A stretch of DNA of 64,000 nucleotides. Origin: Chloroflexota bacterium. GTDB taxonomy: Bacteria; Chloroflexota; Anaerolineae; J036; Brachytrichaceae. Shown piece after piece: positions 42,734 to 53,492 of the stretch (its first letter is position 1; each line of letters opens with the position of its first letter). Below the pieces are notes generated by a model that made no database searches, was not told the DNA's origin, and was given only the letters and a program-made list of their open reading frames with translations. Made by a program: the position numbers and the translations under genes. The stretch is taken from assembly GCA_025354985.1 (NCBI GenBank), contig JANXLU010000049.1, positions 86,086-150,085 of the forward strand, given 5' to 3'.

Positions 42734-45700
42734 ATGCGCCTTAAAGAACTCACGCTTACCGGCTATAAGACCTTCGCAGACAAGACCAAATTCGAATTTG
42801 ACGCCGGCATCACCGCCGTAATCGGCCCAAATGGATCGGGCAAGAGCAACGTGGCTGATGCCATCCGTTGGGCGTTGGGCGAGCAGGCCTATAGCGTGCT
42901 GCGCGGCAAGAAGACCGATGACATGATCTTCTCCGGCAGCGCCAAGCGCTCGCGCAGCAGCATGGCCGAAGTGTTGATGACCTTTGACAACAGCGATGGA
43001 TTCTTCCCAATCGAGTTTAGCGAAATCAGCCTGGGGCGACGGGCATATCGCGATGGTGCGAATGAATATGTGCTGAATGGCAACCGGGTGCGCCTGAAGG
43101 ATGTAAGTGAGCTGCTGGGCAACAGCGGGCTGGCCGAGCGCACCTATACCGTGATTGGTCAGGGCCTGGTGGACAGCGCGCTGCAGGCCAAGCCGGATGA
43201 GCGCCGGGCCCTGTTTGAAGAGGCCGCGGGTATCGGCACCTATCGCGACCGGCGCGATGATGCACTGCGCAAGCTTGAGGAAACCCGCCACAACCTGGAG
43301 CGAGCCCGGGATATTTTGAGCGAGATCACGCCGCGGGTGAAGACGCTCGAGCGCCAGGCCGAGCGCGCGCGCTCATATACCGTGTTGGCTGCCGAGCTGG
43401 ATCAGCATACCCGGTTGTGGTTTGCGTATCATTTTGCAACGCTCAAGACCGTGATTGCGCAGAGCACCATGGCGCGGGATGCATGCGCCACTCAGGCGGC
43501 CGCGGCGCGCGCCAGTGCCGAGGCTCAGGAACAACGGGTTGCCGGTCTGCGGGGGGAGCAGGCCGGTCTGCGCGAACAGTTGCAGGTGTTGCTGCCCATG
43601 CGCGATGCGACCCGGCGGCGTAATGAGGCCGCCTCCCGCGAGCTGGCCGTGCTGCGAGAGCGAGGCAGCAGCCACATCGCACAGATCAGCAGTGCCGAGC
43701 GGGAAATTGAGGAACGCGCCGGGTCGATCAGCGACCTGGAACAGCGGGTGCAACTGGCGACCGAGATGGTGACAACCACCCAAACGCAACTGACTGCCCG
43801 GCAATTGGAGCTGGATGCAGCGCAACAAGTGGCAACCACGGTTCGGGCGGCCCGCGCCGGGTTGGAACGGCAGCGCTCTTCAGCGCAGCAAGAGCTGATG
43901 CGCTATAACGCTCAGATCGCCGGGTCGCAGAATCGACTGAACGTCTTGCGCAACCGGCAGACCGCCCTGAAGAACGTGATGGGCGAGTTCAATCAGCGCA
44001 CAGAGCGCACCGCGGCAAACAAAACCCGGGATGCCGAGCTGCAGGTCTCTCATAAGCTAGGGCTGGATCAGGATGTGCAGCGACTGGCGGAATTGAGCAC
44101 CGCGGTGAATACCGCGCAGCAAACGCACGAGCAGGCGCGTGCCACGCTGGGCGAGGTGGGGGCGCAACATGCGGCCAGCGAGGCCGAGTTCAAGATGGCC
44201 GAGCGCATGAACACCTTTGTGCAACTGCGCGCGCAGAGCCGCGATGGTGACCTGGCGGCCGCGGCGCACAACGCCGGTTTGCAGGGGTATCGCGGTACGC
44301 TGGCCAACATGATCAAAATTCATCCGGATGATGAGCGCGCGGTTCGCGCTGCGCTGGGTGATGCGCTTAACGCGGTGGTGGTTGAAACCCGTGAAGGGCT
44401 GACCCATGCACGGGCTTGGATGGCGCGCCAGACCAACACCAATGGGCGCCTCGCGCTGTTGGCATTGCCGGCGTTGCGCACGATTGACGATGAATATGAT
44501 TTGGGTGACCGTACCGTGCTCACCATAGCGCGGGGGCAAAACGCCCGACTGCTGGCCGATCTCGTAAATTGCGAACCCTGGCTGCAGCCGGCCGTGCGTT
44601 TGTTACTGGGGCGCGCTTTCTTGTGTCGGGATTTGGACTCCGCCAATACGCTTGCACAAGCGCTGCCGCCCGGGTGTATGTGCGTAACGCGCGACGGCGA
44701 AGCGGCTTTTCCCAGTGGCGGCATGCAACTGGTGGCCGGCACGCGACGGGCGATGGTGATTGGTTCGGATGGCGCGGTGGATGACGACACGTTGTTACTG
44801 GATTTGGACACGGCCAAGGCCCGCCTGAGCGACGTGAAGGCACGGCGTACCGAGGCGGAAGCTCAGGTGACCGCGGCCCGGGCAAGGCTTGAAGAGGCCA
44901 CCCGCGTACGGGTGCAGTTTGAGCGCGAGGCCGGCCAGCGCCGGAACCAGCACGACGAGCTGCAGCGCCAGCTGGCGCGCTATGACGACCAGACGGCGCT
45001 GATACAGACCGAGCGTGGGCGGGCCGAAGTCGAGCTGACCGAGCTCAGGGTGACCATGACCACGGTGGCGGGCGACATTGAACGAGACGAGGCGCGTCAG
45101 GCCACGGCGCAGCAGGCACTGGCCGCGATTGAGCACCAACTGCGGGAACAATCCGACCGCACCGATGCGCAGGGGCACCTGTTTCAGGCGACCGGGCATG
45201 CCCAGAGCAATGACGCGTCGGCCACCCGCAGCGAAAGCTGGATGGACGCGTTGAACCGGACGACCGCGCAAATGGCTACGGCACAGGCGCAATTGCGCGC
45301 CGCCGAGGGTGTGCTGGGCGAGCGCCGCGCCGAGGTGAGCGCCGCGCGCCTTGCGCACCAGCAACGCGTGGCATGGTTGCAGGCGATCCACACCGAGCGT
45401 GAGCAGTCCGCCCACAAGCTCGGCAAATTGAGCGCGGAGCATGAACAATCCGCAACCGAGATCGGCGAAATCGAAGCGCGGCTGAAGCCGATTCAGGAGG
45501 CGATGGCCGAAATCGACCGGCAGGTGTTTGACGCCGACACCGTGCGCCGCGAAGCCGAGCGCACGCTGCGCGAAGCCGAAAGCGCGCTCACCGCCGCCGA
45601 ACTGGAAGTGGCCAGGCACCATGACGAAATGACCTCGTTGCAGGCGCGCGCGGTGGATGCACTGGGTGAACCCGAGCCCGCGCCGGCCATCAGCCCGGAG

Positions 45701-46504
45701 TCAACGACCTCCACCGATGCGACCGTGAGCGGGATGGTGACGACGGCCGATACTGCAGCCGAGCACGCCCAAGTGCATGGTGCGCCAGTGGAGCTCGCAG
45801 CGGAAGCAGAGCCCGAGTTTGTGATGGAATTGCCCGAAGGCACGGATGAGCGCATGCTGCAACTGCGCGGGCAGATCAAGCGCCTGGGAGCCATTAACTT
45901 CGAGGCCCAGACCGAATTTGACGAGCTGAGCAAGCGCCATAAATTTATTAGCGAGCAGAGCGAGGACCTGGAGAAAGCCAGCGCCAGCTTGCAGGCGATC
46001 ATTACCGATCTCAACGACGTGATGAACGTAACGTTTCGCGAGGTGTTTGACCGGATCGCGCGCGAGTTTCAAGACACCTTCAAAATGTTGTTTGGCGGTG
46101 GTCAGGCCCGGCTGACGCTGATCAACGCCGACAATCTGGATGAGAGCGGGGTGGAAATCACCGCGCAGCCGCCGGGTAAGCGCCCGCAATCGCTGGCGCT
46201 GCTTTCGGGAGGCGAGCGTAGTATGACCGCAGCCGCGCTGCTGTTTGCCATTCTCAAGGTCAAGCCCACGCCGTTTTGCGTGTTGGACGAGATGGACGCC
46301 GCGCTGGACGAGGCCAACGTGTATCGCTTTCGCAGCATGCTGGAAAGTCTGATCGACACCACCCAGTTTATTGTGATTACCCACAATCGGCGCACGGTGG
46401 AGGCCGCCAAGACCATTTACGGCATCTCGATGGGCTCGGATAGCGCGAGCATAGCGCTGAGCCTGAAAATTGACGAGGCGGAGGCACGCCTGCGCAAGGA
46501 TTAA
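42734..46504 (+). CDS. smc: Chromosome segregation ATPase SMC
   Basis: 1256 residues, the normal size. Walker [10 protein letters not shown] is at 31-39 with the signature [16 protein letters not shown] at the N-terminus. Two long coiled coils (about 170-500 and 680-1000) flank a hinge (about 525-640: [21 protein letters not shown]). A low-complexity Pro/Ala-rich stretch is inserted near 980-1030. The C-terminal ATPase half has the ABC signature [17 protein letters not shown] and Walker [20 protein letters not shown] with ScpAB compacts and separates the chromosome; ScpA and ScpB are not in this window. TACAAT (42714-42719) lies 14 bases before the ATG. Confidence 0.97.
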   Translation: MRLKELTLTGYKTFADKTKFEFDAGITAVIGPNGSGKSNVADAIRWALGEQAYSVLRGKKTDDMIFSGSAKRSRSSMAEVLMTFDNSDGFFPIEFSEISLGRRAYRDGANEYVLNGNRVRLKDVSELLGNSGLAERTYTVIGQGLVDSALQAKPDERRALFEEAAGIGTYRDRRDDALRKLEETRHNLERARDILSEITPRVKTLERQAERARSYTVLAAELDQHTRLWFAYHFATLKTVIAQSTMARDACATQAAAARASAEAQEQRVAGLRGEQAGLREQLQVLLPMRDATRRRNEAASRELAVLRERGSSHIAQISSAEREIEERAGSISDLEQRVQLATEMVTTTQTQLTARQLELDAAQQVATTVRAARAGLERQRSSAQQELMRYNAQIAGSQNRLNVLRNRQTALKNVMGEFNQRTERTAANKTRDAELQVSHKLGLDQDVQRLAELSTAVNTAQQTHEQARATLGEVGAQHAASEAEFKMAERMNTFVQLRAQSRDGDLAAAAHNAGLQGYRGTLANMIKIHPDDERAVRAALGDALNAVVVETREGLTHARAWMARQTNTNGRLALLALPALRTIDDEYDLGDRTVLTIARGQNARLLADLVNCEPWLQPAVRLLLGRAFLCRDLDSANTLAQALPPGCMCVTRDGEAAFPSGGMQLVAGTRRAMVIGSDGAVDDDTLLLDLDTAKARLSDVKARRTEAEAQVTAARARLEEATRVRVQFEREAGQRRNQHDELQRQLARYDDQTALIQTERGRAEVELTELRVTMTTVAGDIERDEARQATAQQALAAIEHQLREQSDRTDAQGHLFQATGHAQSNDASATRSESWMDALNRTTAQMATAQAQLRAAEGVLGERRAEVSAARLAHQQRVAWLQAIHTEREQSAHKLGKLSAEHEQSATEIGEIEARLKPIQEAMAEIDRQVFDADTVRREAERTLREAESALTAAELEVARHHDEMTSLQARAVDALGEPEPAPAISPESTTSTDATVSGMVTTADTAAEHAQVHGAPVELAAEAEPEFVMELPEGTDERMLQLRGQIKRLGAINFEAQTEFDELSKRHKFISEQSEDLEKASASLQAIITDLNDVMNVTFREVFDRIAREFQDTFKMLFGGGQARLTLINADNLDESGVEITAQPPGKRPQSLALLSGGERSMTAAALLFAILKVKPTPFCVLDEMDAALDEANVYRFRSMLESLIDTTQFIVITHNRRTVEAAKTIYGISMGSDSASIALSLKIDEAEARLRKD

Positions 46505-46570
46505 TTACGGGAGCCCGCGCCGCGGCAAGATCTGGTGGCGGGTTTCCAAACCATTTGCTAAACTCAACTT

Positions 46571-47905
46571 ATGAAGAACATTGCTGTCATCGGCACGGGC
46601 TATGTTGGCCTGGTCACGGGAACCTGTTTTGCCGACCTGGGCAACCGGGTGGTGTGCGTGGACATCAACGAAGAGCGCATCAACAACTTGAACAAGGGCA
46701 TTCTCCCCATTTATGAGCCCGGGCTTGAAGAGATGGTCCGGCGCAACATGGCATCCGGGCGGTTGAACTTTTCGTTGTCTTATGACGAGGCCATCAACAA
46801 CGCGGATTCGCCGGCCGAGATGGTGTTTATCGCGGTGGGCACGCCCGAGGGCGTGGATGGCGAGGCCGATCTGCGCTATGTGCGCGCGGCCGCGGAGACC
46901 ATTGCCGAGACTATGAAGCATCAGGTGATCATCATCAACAAGAGCACCGTGCCGGTGGGCACCGGTGACTGGGTGGCCGACATCGTGCGGGGCAAGCAAC
47001 CCGAGCCGATCGCGTTTGACGTGGTGAGCAACCCGGAGTTCTTGCGCGAGGGCGCGGCGATTTCAGATTGCATGAACCCGGATCGGATCGTGCTGGGGTC
47101 GCTAAACCGCGACGCGGCCAACAAGGTGGCGCAGCTGTATATGCCGTTGCGCGCGCCGATCATCGTCACCGATCTGCGCACCGCCGAGATGATCAAATAT
47201 GCCAGCAACGCCTTCCTGGCCACCAAGATTTCGTTTATCAACGAGATCAGCAATATTTGTGAGGCCTTGGGGGCGGACGTCAAGGAAGTGGCCGCCGGGA
47301 TGGGTTATGACAAGCGGATAGGCCGGGCGTTTCTGGATGCCGGGCTGGGCTATGGCGGATCGTGCTTCCCCAAGGACGTCAAGGCGCTGGCGCACATGGC
47401 CAACATCCAGGGCAAGCACCCGCAGCTGTTGGAGGCGGTGATGACCATCAACACCGATCAGCGGCGCAGCCTTGTGAACAAGGTGCGGGGGCTAATTGGG
47501 AATAATGGCGCACACCTGTCCAAGCTGGAGGGCAAGACTGTGGGGATGCTGGGCCTTGCGTTTAAGGCCAATACCGATGACATGCGCGAGAGCCAGCCTG
47601 TGGACATCATCCGGATGTTGCAGGCGGATGGCGCGCAGATCAAAGCTTATGATCCGGTGGCGATGGATAACGCGGGGAAGCAGCTGCAAAATGTGAAGCT
47701 GTGCGAAGATGTCTATGATGTGGCGGTGGGCTGCGATGCGCTGATCTTGGGCACAGAGTGGAATGAGTTTAAGAACTTGGATTGGCACCGGATCAAGGGT
47801 CTGATGCGCAAGCCGGTGCTGGTGGACGGTCGCAACCTCTACGAGCCCGCGGTCATGCGTGATTTGGGGTTTACCTATCGCGGCGTGGGTCGGGGCTACG
47901 CGTAG
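46571..47905 (+). CDS. UDP-glucose 6-dehydrogenase
   Basis: 444 residues. N-terminal NAD-binding [10 protein letters not shown] (8-17) with the acidic end of beta-2 ([11 protein letters not shown]). Then come [18 protein letters not shown] and [13 protein letters not shown], and the catalytic Cys in [14 protein letters not shown] near residue 262. [16 protein letters not shown] in the C-terminal domain completes the family marks. It makes UDP-glucuronate from UDP-glucose, needed for envelope polysaccharide. TAAACT (46559-46564) lies 6 bases before the ATG, consistent with a leaderless mRNA independent of smc, which ends 66 bases upstream. Confidence 0.96.
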   Translation: MKNIAVIGTGYVGLVTGTCFADLGNRVVCVDINEERINNLNKGILPIYEPGLEEMVRRNMASGRLNFSLSYDEAINNADSPAEMVFIAVGTPEGVDGEADLRYVRAAAETIAETMKHQVIIINKSTVPVGTGDWVADIVRGKQPEPIAFDVVSNPEFLREGAAISDCMNPDRIVLGSLNRDAANKVAQLYMPLRAPIIVTDLRTAEMIKYASNAFLATKISFINEISNICEALGADVKEVAAGMGYDKRIGRAFLDAGLGYGGSCFPKDVKALAHMANIQGKHPQLLEAVMTINTDQRRSLVNKVRGLIGNNGAHLSKLEGKTVGMLGLAFKANTDDMRESQPVDIIRMLQADGAQIKAYDPVAMDNAGKQLQNVKLCEDVYDVAVGCDALILGTEWNEFKNLDWHRIKGLMRKPVLVDGRNLYEPAVMRDLGFTYRGVGRGYA

Positions 47906-48097
47906 GCTCTTTCGAGAAATCTTGATTTGAGGTTATCCTGGCAAGTGCGGTTGCGCAGATAATGTATGCATACGCCCCCTATCTGATTGCAGCAACCTGG
48001 GTACCGTGACATATGGGTGAAAGGGTAAATCGTACTTGTGGTAATGATGCGGTAACGAGCCGGCATATACTAATTCGTATTCACAAGGAAAATTAAA

Positions 48098-48436
48098 ATG
48101 CCAAACCTTTCATCTGCACAAGCAGCATCGATTGAAACACGCAACGCCGCCAATCTCAAGGCGGCATCCAATGGGGCCACACTGATGGCCGTTTACTATC
48201 ACCCGGTAATTTTGGTTGGGAGCACATCCAACGAAACCGCGAATCACGATCCCGCAATTGTCACCTGGTTGCAGCAGAACTCGATCACGGTCACCCCAAG
48301 ACATGGAACGATCAAGATCAAAAAAGGCCAGCTAACTAATCCTGGGTCGCTGACGTTTGGCGGCGGTCTTACCAGCCCACCTGCCGAGGTCAAGACGTGG
48401 CTTGCGAACATCACCAAGAAGAAACTTTTAGGCTAG
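48098..48436 (+). CDS. Small protein of unknown function (112 residues)
   Basis: The ATG is preceded by a good ribosome-binding site (AAGGAAA) and a TATACT box about 25 bases further up, so this gene has an ordinary leader. It is a soluble protein without signal peptide: an N-terminal helix-like part (SSAQAASIETRNAANLKAAS), a beta segment MAVYYHPVILVGST, then TPRHGTIKIKKG and a helix-rich, Lys-rich end. The lack of Cys and the HG/GG turns suggest a small binding domain. No family is recognised. It is convergent with the sensor kinase gene. Confidence 0.65.
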   Translation: MPNLSSAQAASIETRNAANLKAASNGATLMAVYYHPVILVGSTSNETANHDPAIVTWLQQNSITVTPRHGTIKIKKGQLTNPGSLTFGGGLTSPPAEVKTWLANITKKKLLG

Positions 48437-48488
48437 GCGACGGGTCTTCGCCAAACAAACAAACCTAAATCTTGTAAATTGGCGGGGT

Positions 48489-50096
48489 TTAGGCCGGTAG
48501 CTCGATGATGAACTCGCTGCCGAGGCCAATGGTGCTGGTGGCGCGGGCTGTGCCGTGGTGGGCTTCGGCGATGGCTTTGACCAGGGCCAGTCCGAGACCG
48601 GAGCCGTTGGCCTGCACGGTCGGGCTGCGGTAGAAACGGTCAAAGACGCGGGCTAGGTCGGTTGGGGAGATGCCGGGACCAGTGTCGCGGACACTAAAAC
48701 GGGCGCCGGCCGGGGTGGCACTTGTTGCCTGCACGTCAACGTCCACCCGCCCACCCGACTGGGTGAACTTGAGAGCATTGTCGATCAGATTACTTAGCGC
48801 CATTTCAAGCCGGGTTCGGTCGGCGTGAATTGGAATGGGTAGATTCGGCAGCGTGACGTTTAGCACAATCCCCTTGCGGGCGGCCACAAGGGCGAATGGC
48901 GCGGCAGCAGTTTTAAGCAGCGCGGCGGCATCGTGTTCCCGCACGTCGAGCTTGGCGATGCCGGCATCCAGCCGCGACAAATCCAGCAAATTGCGGGTGA
49001 TCCACTCCAGCCGTTCAATTTGCTGCTGGCTGTTGGACAAGAACTCGGTTTGGGCCTCAGTATCGGCCCGGGCGCTGGTTTGGAGGAGTTCGTTGTAGGC
49101 GCGGAGCGCGGTGATCGGTGTGCGCAGTTCGTGCGAGGCATCGGCCACAAAATTGCGCAGCGCGTCGCGCTCGGCGGAAAGCGCGTTAAAGCTGGCGTCC
49201 AGGCGGGCGGCCATATCGTTAAACTGATGCGCCAGCTGGGCAAACTCATCTTGGGGCCCGGGGCGGTTACTTACTGGGGCGCGCACGCGCAGGTTGCCCT
49301 GGCCCATCTGATTGGCCGCCGCTGCCAGCGATTGGAGCGGTTGCGTGAGACCGCGGCTGAGGACGAGCCCAAGACCGATAGCCAGCGCAAGCGCAGCCAA
49401 ACCGGCGATGGCGATGGCGCGCTCGGCGGTATCGACCGCTGCGGAGCTGATGTTAAAGGCGCTGACAAGTTCGACCGAACCGACGGGTTGCTTGGCATCG
49501 CCGATGGGCACGCTGACGCGCAGAATGCTGCCACGTCGGGCGTCGTCCGGGGACTCCGTCGGAGGTTGGCCAAATCCCAAGCGCTGGCCATAGGGAGCGT
49601 TTCGTCGTTGGATCACTGTGGCGCGGTTGTTGGCGAGATACCGCTCCAGAAGGACGCGATTGGCCGCGCTGGTGATGGGTACCACCATGATCCTGTCACC
49701 ATCGGAGATGATCCCAAACTGAATGTTGTCATCCGCCAGCGCAGCGCTCAAGTCTTGCGAGGGTGCCATCCACAAGATTCGTTCGTCTACGCCGGCGGTG
49801 CGGGAATCGGCCAGTGGGTGCCCCTGTGGATCGAGGATCCGCACCTGGGCGTTGCCAAGGAATGAGGCGGTGCTTGCAAGCTGGCGCAGTGCGAAGACGT
49901 TTGGCTGAGGTTCCATCAACGCGGATGCCTGGCGGGACACGGCCTGGGCATTGGCATTGAGATATTGAATCTCGCGTTGATTTAGATTGCGTCGAATCAG
50001 AACCAAGGCGATGGCGCCCACGCTGCACACGGTCAGCAGCGCGAGGGCGACAAAGCTGGCGACCAGACGCCAGCGGATGGATGCCAATCTAAACAC
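48489..50096 (-). CDS. Two-component sensor histidine kinase (partner of the regulator at 51535)
   Basis: 535 residues, GTG start. Transmembrane helices at about 12-34 and 226-246 enclose a 190-residue extracytoplasmic sensor domain. HAMP (247-300) is followed by HisKA with His322 in ADASHELRTPITAL. The ATPase domain has LSNLIDNALKFT, VRDTGPGIS, FDRFYRSPT and GSGLGLALVKAI. It is complete. It is encoded after the PDZ protein and OmpR regulator genes, all on the minus strand, so the three likely form one signalling unit. The start lies only 6 bases after the U-tract of the PDZ gene's terminator, so expression must come from read-through or an overlapping promoter. Confidence 0.95.
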   Translation of the reverse strand: MFRLASIRWRLVASFVALALLTVCSVGAIALVLIRRNLNQREIQYLNANAQAVSRQASALMEPQPNVFALRQLASTASFLGNAQVRILDPQGHPLADSRTAGVDERILWMAPSQDLSAALADDNIQFGIISDGDRIMVVPITSAANRVLLERYLANNRATVIQRRNAPYGQRLGFGQPPTESPDDARRGSILRVSVPIGDAKQPVGSVELVSAFNISSAAVDTAERAIAIAGLAALALAIGLGLVLSRGLTQPLQSLAAAANQMGQGNLRVRAPVSNRPGPQDEFAQLAHQFNDMAARLDASFNALSAERDALRNFVADASHELRTPITALRAYNELLQTSARADTEAQTEFLSNSQQQIERLEWITRNLLDLSRLDAGIAKLDVREHDAAALLKTAAAPFALVAARKGIVLNVTLPNLPIPIHADRTRLEMALSNLIDNALKFTQSGGRVDVDVQATSATPAGARFSVRDTGPGISPTDLARVFDRFYRSPTVQANGSGLGLALVKAIAEAHHGTARATSTIGLGSEFIIELPA

Positions 50097-50102
50097 GTGA
50101 AT

Positions 50103-50141
50103 AACAAAACGCCCGCCCCATGATAGACATCACGGGGCGGG
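50103..50141 (-). terminator. Rho-independent terminator between the PDZ protein and kinase genes
   Basis: On the minus strand, CCCGCCCCGTGAT pairs with ATCATGGGGCGGG (one G-T pair, 4-base loop) and CGTTTTGTT follows. It begins 12 bases after the PDZ gene stop. Confidence 0.9.
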
Positions 50142-50153
50142 TACACCTATTAC

Positions 50154-51416
50154 TTAGCCATTGGTCGCGGGGTTCTGGGGTTCCTCAGCCGGTGCGCCGG
50201 GGCCGAATGCTCCAAAGGTGCCGCGGGTGCGGTTTCCTGGCTGGCCTGGCTTGGGTCCATTCTTGCCTGGCTCGCCGGGACCGCCGTTCCGGTTGCCACG
50301 CCCACCAAAGCCCAATCCGACTCCGATGTAAGGCTTGCCATCCTTGTCATCGATGGTGATGTTTATGTCCTGGGAACTGCCACTGCGTGTGACGGTGACC
50401 TTGAACACATCACCAATCTTGTGGTTTGCCAGGGCGGTCACAATTGCGCGCGGGTTTGTCAGTGACACGCCGTCTACCGCGGTGACGATGTCACCCTGCT
50501 TGAGACCAGCCTTGTCTGCGGGGCTGCCGGCAACCACGCTTCCGATGGTCACTTGACCTGCCAGTCCCTGACCAGGCCCACCACCCTGCTTGGTTTCAGG
50601 TTGGCGCTTGCGCAAATCACCGCGCGCAATGCGCGAGCCATCCGGAAAGGCCGGGCCAAAGGTGATTCCAAGAAAGCCGGTGCCGGACTTTGTCGGGCTC
50701 TCACCAAGCGTGGCGTTGATGGTTTTAGTTTCGCCATTGCGAACTACGACCAGCGTAACGCTGTCACCAGGCTTGCCGGCGGCAATCACCACCCCGAGCC
50801 GGTTCTTGTGCCAGTCGATGGCGGTGCCATTTACCGTGGAAATGACATCACCAGACAGCAGACCGGCTTTGTCGGCAGGGCTGCCGGCGGTCACGCTGAT
50901 CACCTGGGTAGGAAGCTGGAACGTGCCAGTGATAAAGTCACCGTGACCAAATCCACCGCCCTTGTGACCGCGTACTTCCATGGAGGAACCGATGCCGGGG
51001 GACAAACCCAGATAGGCATGGCCGTTCTTGTCAGCCAGGGTCACGTTAAAGGTCTTCTCGGCACCGGCGCGTTGCACGGTCAGGATCATGCTATCACCGG
51101 CTTTGGCGGCCATGACGGCGGCGGCCAGCGCGCGCGCGGTATTGACGTCCTTGCCATCAACCTTGGTTATGATGTCGGCACGGGCCACGCCAACCTTGGC
51201 GGCCGGGCCGGCCTCGTCCACATGCACCACCACCACACCCACGTCGGTGGCTTGAACTTGGGCCTCAAACGTGGCCTGATCCACTGTGGCGTCTTCGGTT
51301 GAAAGCGCGCTGAGCGCATCAACCGGTTCCGGGGCGCGATTTGCAAACGCGACGCCCGCCATAATTGCCGCTGCACCCAGCAGGCCACCTGCCAACATTA
51401 CGATCTTACTTTTCAT
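50154..51416 (-). CDS. Exported protein with three PDZ domains and no protease domain
   Basis: 420 residues, GGGAG before the ATG. An N-terminal signal/anchor (about 5-25; IVMLAGGLLGAAAIMAGVAFA) precedes three PDZ domains at about 60-130, 165-235 and 285-355. The ligand-loop context GSPADKAGLLSGDVI and GSPADKAGLKQGDIV occurs in the last two and a less typical AGPAAKVGVARADII in the first. The C-terminus is Gly/Pro/Asn-rich. No trypsin-like or site-2 protease domain is present. DegP/HtrA proteins have PDZ domains like these, but this is PDZ only. Encoded between a response regulator and its kinase, it may sense misfolded envelope proteins and modulate the kinase (inference). Confidence 0.88.
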   Translation of the reverse strand: MKSKIVMLAGGLLGAAAIMAGVAFANRAPEPVDALSALSTEDATVDQATFEAQVQATDVGVVVVHVDEAGPAAKVGVARADIITKVDGKDVNTARALAAAVMAAKAGDSMILTVQRAGAEKTFNVTLADKNGHAYLGLSPGIGSSMEVRGHKGGGFGHGDFITGTFQLPTQVISVTAGSPADKAGLLSGDVISTVNGTAIDWHKNRLGVVIAAGKPGDSVTLVVVRNGETKTINATLGESPTKSGTGFLGITFGPAFPDGSRIARGDLRKRQPETKQGGGPGQGLAGQVTIGSVVAGSPADKAGLKQGDIVTAVDGVSLTNPRAIVTALANHKIGDVFKVTVTRSGSSQDINITIDDKDGKPYIGVGLGFGGRGNRNGGPGEPGKNGPKPGQPGNRTRGTFGAFGPGAPAEEPQNPATNG

Positions 51417-51534
51417 TTAATACTCCCTGACGACACCGTTTGTTTGGAATCGTCGAATGCTCAGATCATGCATCGCGGGTGTTTTTTAGCTATGAATTTG
51501 TGGTTAAGGGTTCGCAACCTAACTATGAAGATTA

Positions 51535-52236
51535 TTAGGGGTCAAATTTGTAGCCGATGCCGCGCACGGTGAGTATGTGACGTGGATTGGCCGGATCAAC
51601 CTCCAGTTTTTCACGCAGGTGGCGGATGTGCACGTCGATGGTGCGATCGGCTTCGATTTCTGCGTTGTGACCCCAAACAGCGGTGATCAATGACTCGCGC
51701 GCGAGCGGGATGCGCGGGTTCTGGCTGAGGTGACGCAGGAGTTTGTATTCGGTCTGGGTCAGCCAAAGTGGTTCGCCGGATCGTAGCGCGGTCAGGCGCG
51801 AGAAGTTTACGGTGACGTCGGTCAGGCGCAGTTCATCTTCGTTTGGAGGTTGAGAAAGCTCACCATACGCACGGCGCAGGGCGGCGCGGACGCGCGAGGC
51901 GAGCTCGCGCATGCTAAAGGGCTTGACGATGTAATCGTCCGCACCCAGCTCGAGCCCCACCACTTTGTCGGTTTCCTCATCGCGTGCGGTGACCATGATC
52001 ACCGGCAGGCGCCGGCCCTCGGCGCGCAGCTGGCGCAATACGTCAAAACCATTGATGTCGGGCAGGCGCACATCGAGCAGGAGCACATCGACAGCGCCTT
52101 CGCGGAGGATTTCCAGTGCGCGCTTGCCGGTATCCACCCAGGTGACCACGAAGCCCTCCTTGGTCAGGCCATATTCCACGCTACGAGCGATGGCGGGTTC
52201 ATCTTCCACAAGGAGCAGTCGGTTTGGATGGGTCAT
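51535..52236 (-). CDS. OmpR-family response regulator
   Basis: 233 residues. The receiver has LLVEDEPA, phospho-acceptor in LLLDVRLPDINGF (Asp near 53), TARDEETD and Lys in DDYIVKPFSM. The winged helix has LTQTEYKLLRHLSQ, TIDVHIRHLREKLE and TVRGIGYKFDP, the typical C-terminal end. It binds promoters of a local regulon. It is the first gene of a minus-strand series regulator - PDZ protein - histidine kinase. A 118-base gap without a visible terminator separates it from the PDZ gene. Confidence 0.96.
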   Translation of the reverse strand: MTHPNRLLLVEDEPAIARSVEYGLTKEGFVVTWVDTGKRALEILREGAVDVLLLDVRLPDINGFDVLRQLRAEGRRLPVIMVTARDEETDKVVGLELGADDYIVKPFSMRELASRVRAALRRAYGELSQPPNEDELRLTDVTVNFSRLTALRSGEPLWLTQTEYKLLRHLSQNPRIPLARESLITAVWGHNAEIEADRTIDVHIRHLREKLEVDPANPRHILTVRGIGYKFDP

Positions 52237-52281
52237 GTCACGGCTATTAAGCTAATCGTCAGGTAGTCAGGCGGTTGGAAG

Positions 52282-52845
52282 CTAGTAGTGCTCGGGTTTC
52301 AGCACACCGATAAAGGGCAAGTTGCGAAAATATTCGTCCAGATCAAGACCGTAGCCAAACACATATTTGTCTTCAATCTCAAATCCAACATACGACAACG
52401 GCACGTGGGCCTGACGACGGCTCTGTTTGTTTAGCAAGGCGCACACCTTCAAACTGGCGGGCTCGCGGGTTTGCAAAATTTTCAGCACTTGGGCAATCGT
52501 GTGCCCACTGTCCACGATGTCTTCCACCAGCAGCACGTGTCGATCCCGGATACTGCTGTTTAGATCCAGGGTGATCCGCGGCTCGCCATTGCTGGATCGG
52601 GCGCCCAGGCCATAGCTTTGGACGGCCATCATGTCTATCTGGCACGGCACCCTGATGTGGCGCATGAGATCGGTCAGGAACATTACGCCGCCGCGCAGAA
52701 TGCAAATCAGCAGTACTTCGCGCCCGGCATAATCCTCCGAGATTTGCCCGCCAAGCTCACCACAGCGCATCTGCAACTGGGATTCGGTGACCAGCGTTTC
52801 TGCCAGGAGCGGGGCGTAACCTTTGTGCGGGTCGAAGTTGGCCAT
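52282..52845 (-). CDS. hpt: Hypoxanthine phosphoribosyltransferase
   Basis: 187 residues, the normal size. The PRPP-binding motif is VLLVEDIVDSGHTIA (about 108-122). LLICILRGGVMFLTDL, IDMMAVQSYG and KYVFGYGLDLDEYFRNLPFIGV are the typical flanking segments. It converts hypoxanthine (or guanine) plus PRPP to IMP/GMP in purine salvage. TACAAT (52857-52852) lies 6 bases before the ATG on this strand, predicting leaderless transcription. The neighbouring tilS/ftsH gene pair common in other bacteria is absent here. Confidence 0.96.
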   Translation of the reverse strand: MANFDPHKGYAPLLAETLVTESQLQMRCGELGGQISEDYAGREVLLICILRGGVMFLTDLMRHIRVPCQIDMMAVQSYGLGARSSNGEPRITLDLNSSIRDRHVLLVEDIVDSGHTIAQVLKILQTREPASLKVCALLNKQSRRQAHVPLSYVGFEIEDKYVFGYGLDLDEYFRNLPFIGVLKPEHY

Positions 52846-52866
52846 GCGGCAATTGTAACGATTGGG

Positions 52867-53478
52867 TCAGCTGCGGAGATGAAGCCGGCCACTGTAGCCA
52901 AACAGTCGACCCAGCAAGGGATGGCTGACGGCGGTGTCCGTATAGAACTCGGTTGCATTTATGGCGGTCTCGGCCGCGTCGACGCGCAGACGGGCGAGAC
53001 CGGGCAGGCGTCGCATGAGCGGCCCGGTGATGACATACTGCGGGCCAACCGATACCGTGGCGAGCGCGCCGCCATCCGTGCTGGGGTCCAGCATCAGCGT
53101 CAAACCCACATTTGGCCGGTACCGCTGCACAAATTTCTCAAGTATGCTGGGAACCACCAGCGGGCTGGGTGGTGGCTCCTGGATGGAGACACTTTTAACG
53201 AGACCGGACTTATACGAAAACTCCCGGGTCCATTCCAGGCATACACGTCCGACGCGATCATGCACGCTGCGCAACGTGGCGGTTACCGGGACATTCTTTT
53301 GTTGTTTTGGCAGAAACGGCGCGAACAGGCGCAGCATGGGAAAACGATTCCAGGCAGTAAGTTCACCTTCAATGACCACTGAATGGCCGGACTCAATATC
53401 ATAGTGCCGCTGCAGCACGAGTGCAAGTCGGTCAAATTCCGCGCCAAGCGTGGCGCGATACAACGAGAGCTCATGCAT
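52867..53478 (-). CDS. DUF4166-like protein
   Basis: 203 residues. The opening LYRATLGAEFDRLALVLQRHYDI and later GELTAWNRFPMLRLFAPFLP, KQQKNVPVTATL and VGRVCLEWTREFSY match the pattern I associate with DUF4166 proteins (LG..FdrLp..lr..H, then a strand-rich region with W.R.F). The function is unknown. It is soluble, with no signal. It ends 21 bases before the hpt start and follows the binding-protein gene by 14 bases, so it is probably cotranscribed with that gene. Confidence 0.7.
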   Translation of the reverse strand: MHELSLYRATLGAEFDRLALVLQRHYDIESGHSVVIEGELTAWNRFPMLRLFAPFLPKQQKNVPVTATLRSVHDRVGRVCLEWTREFSYKSGLVKSVSIQEPPPSPLVVPSILEKFVQRYRPNVGLTLMLDPSTDGGALATVSVGPQYVITGPLMRRLPGLARLRVDAAETAINATEFYTDTAVSHPLLGRLFGYSGRLHLRS

Positions 53479-53492
53479 GTTTTTGATGGTGA

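Noticed and set aside
44795..46384. Long minus-strand frames opposite smc
   Set aside because: SMC motifs are complete on the plus strand; the opposite frames lack any recognisable domain.
47960..47980. GTATGCATAC palindrome upstream of the 112-residue gene
   Set aside because: Short, single copy and not near a -10 or -35 box; likely chance.
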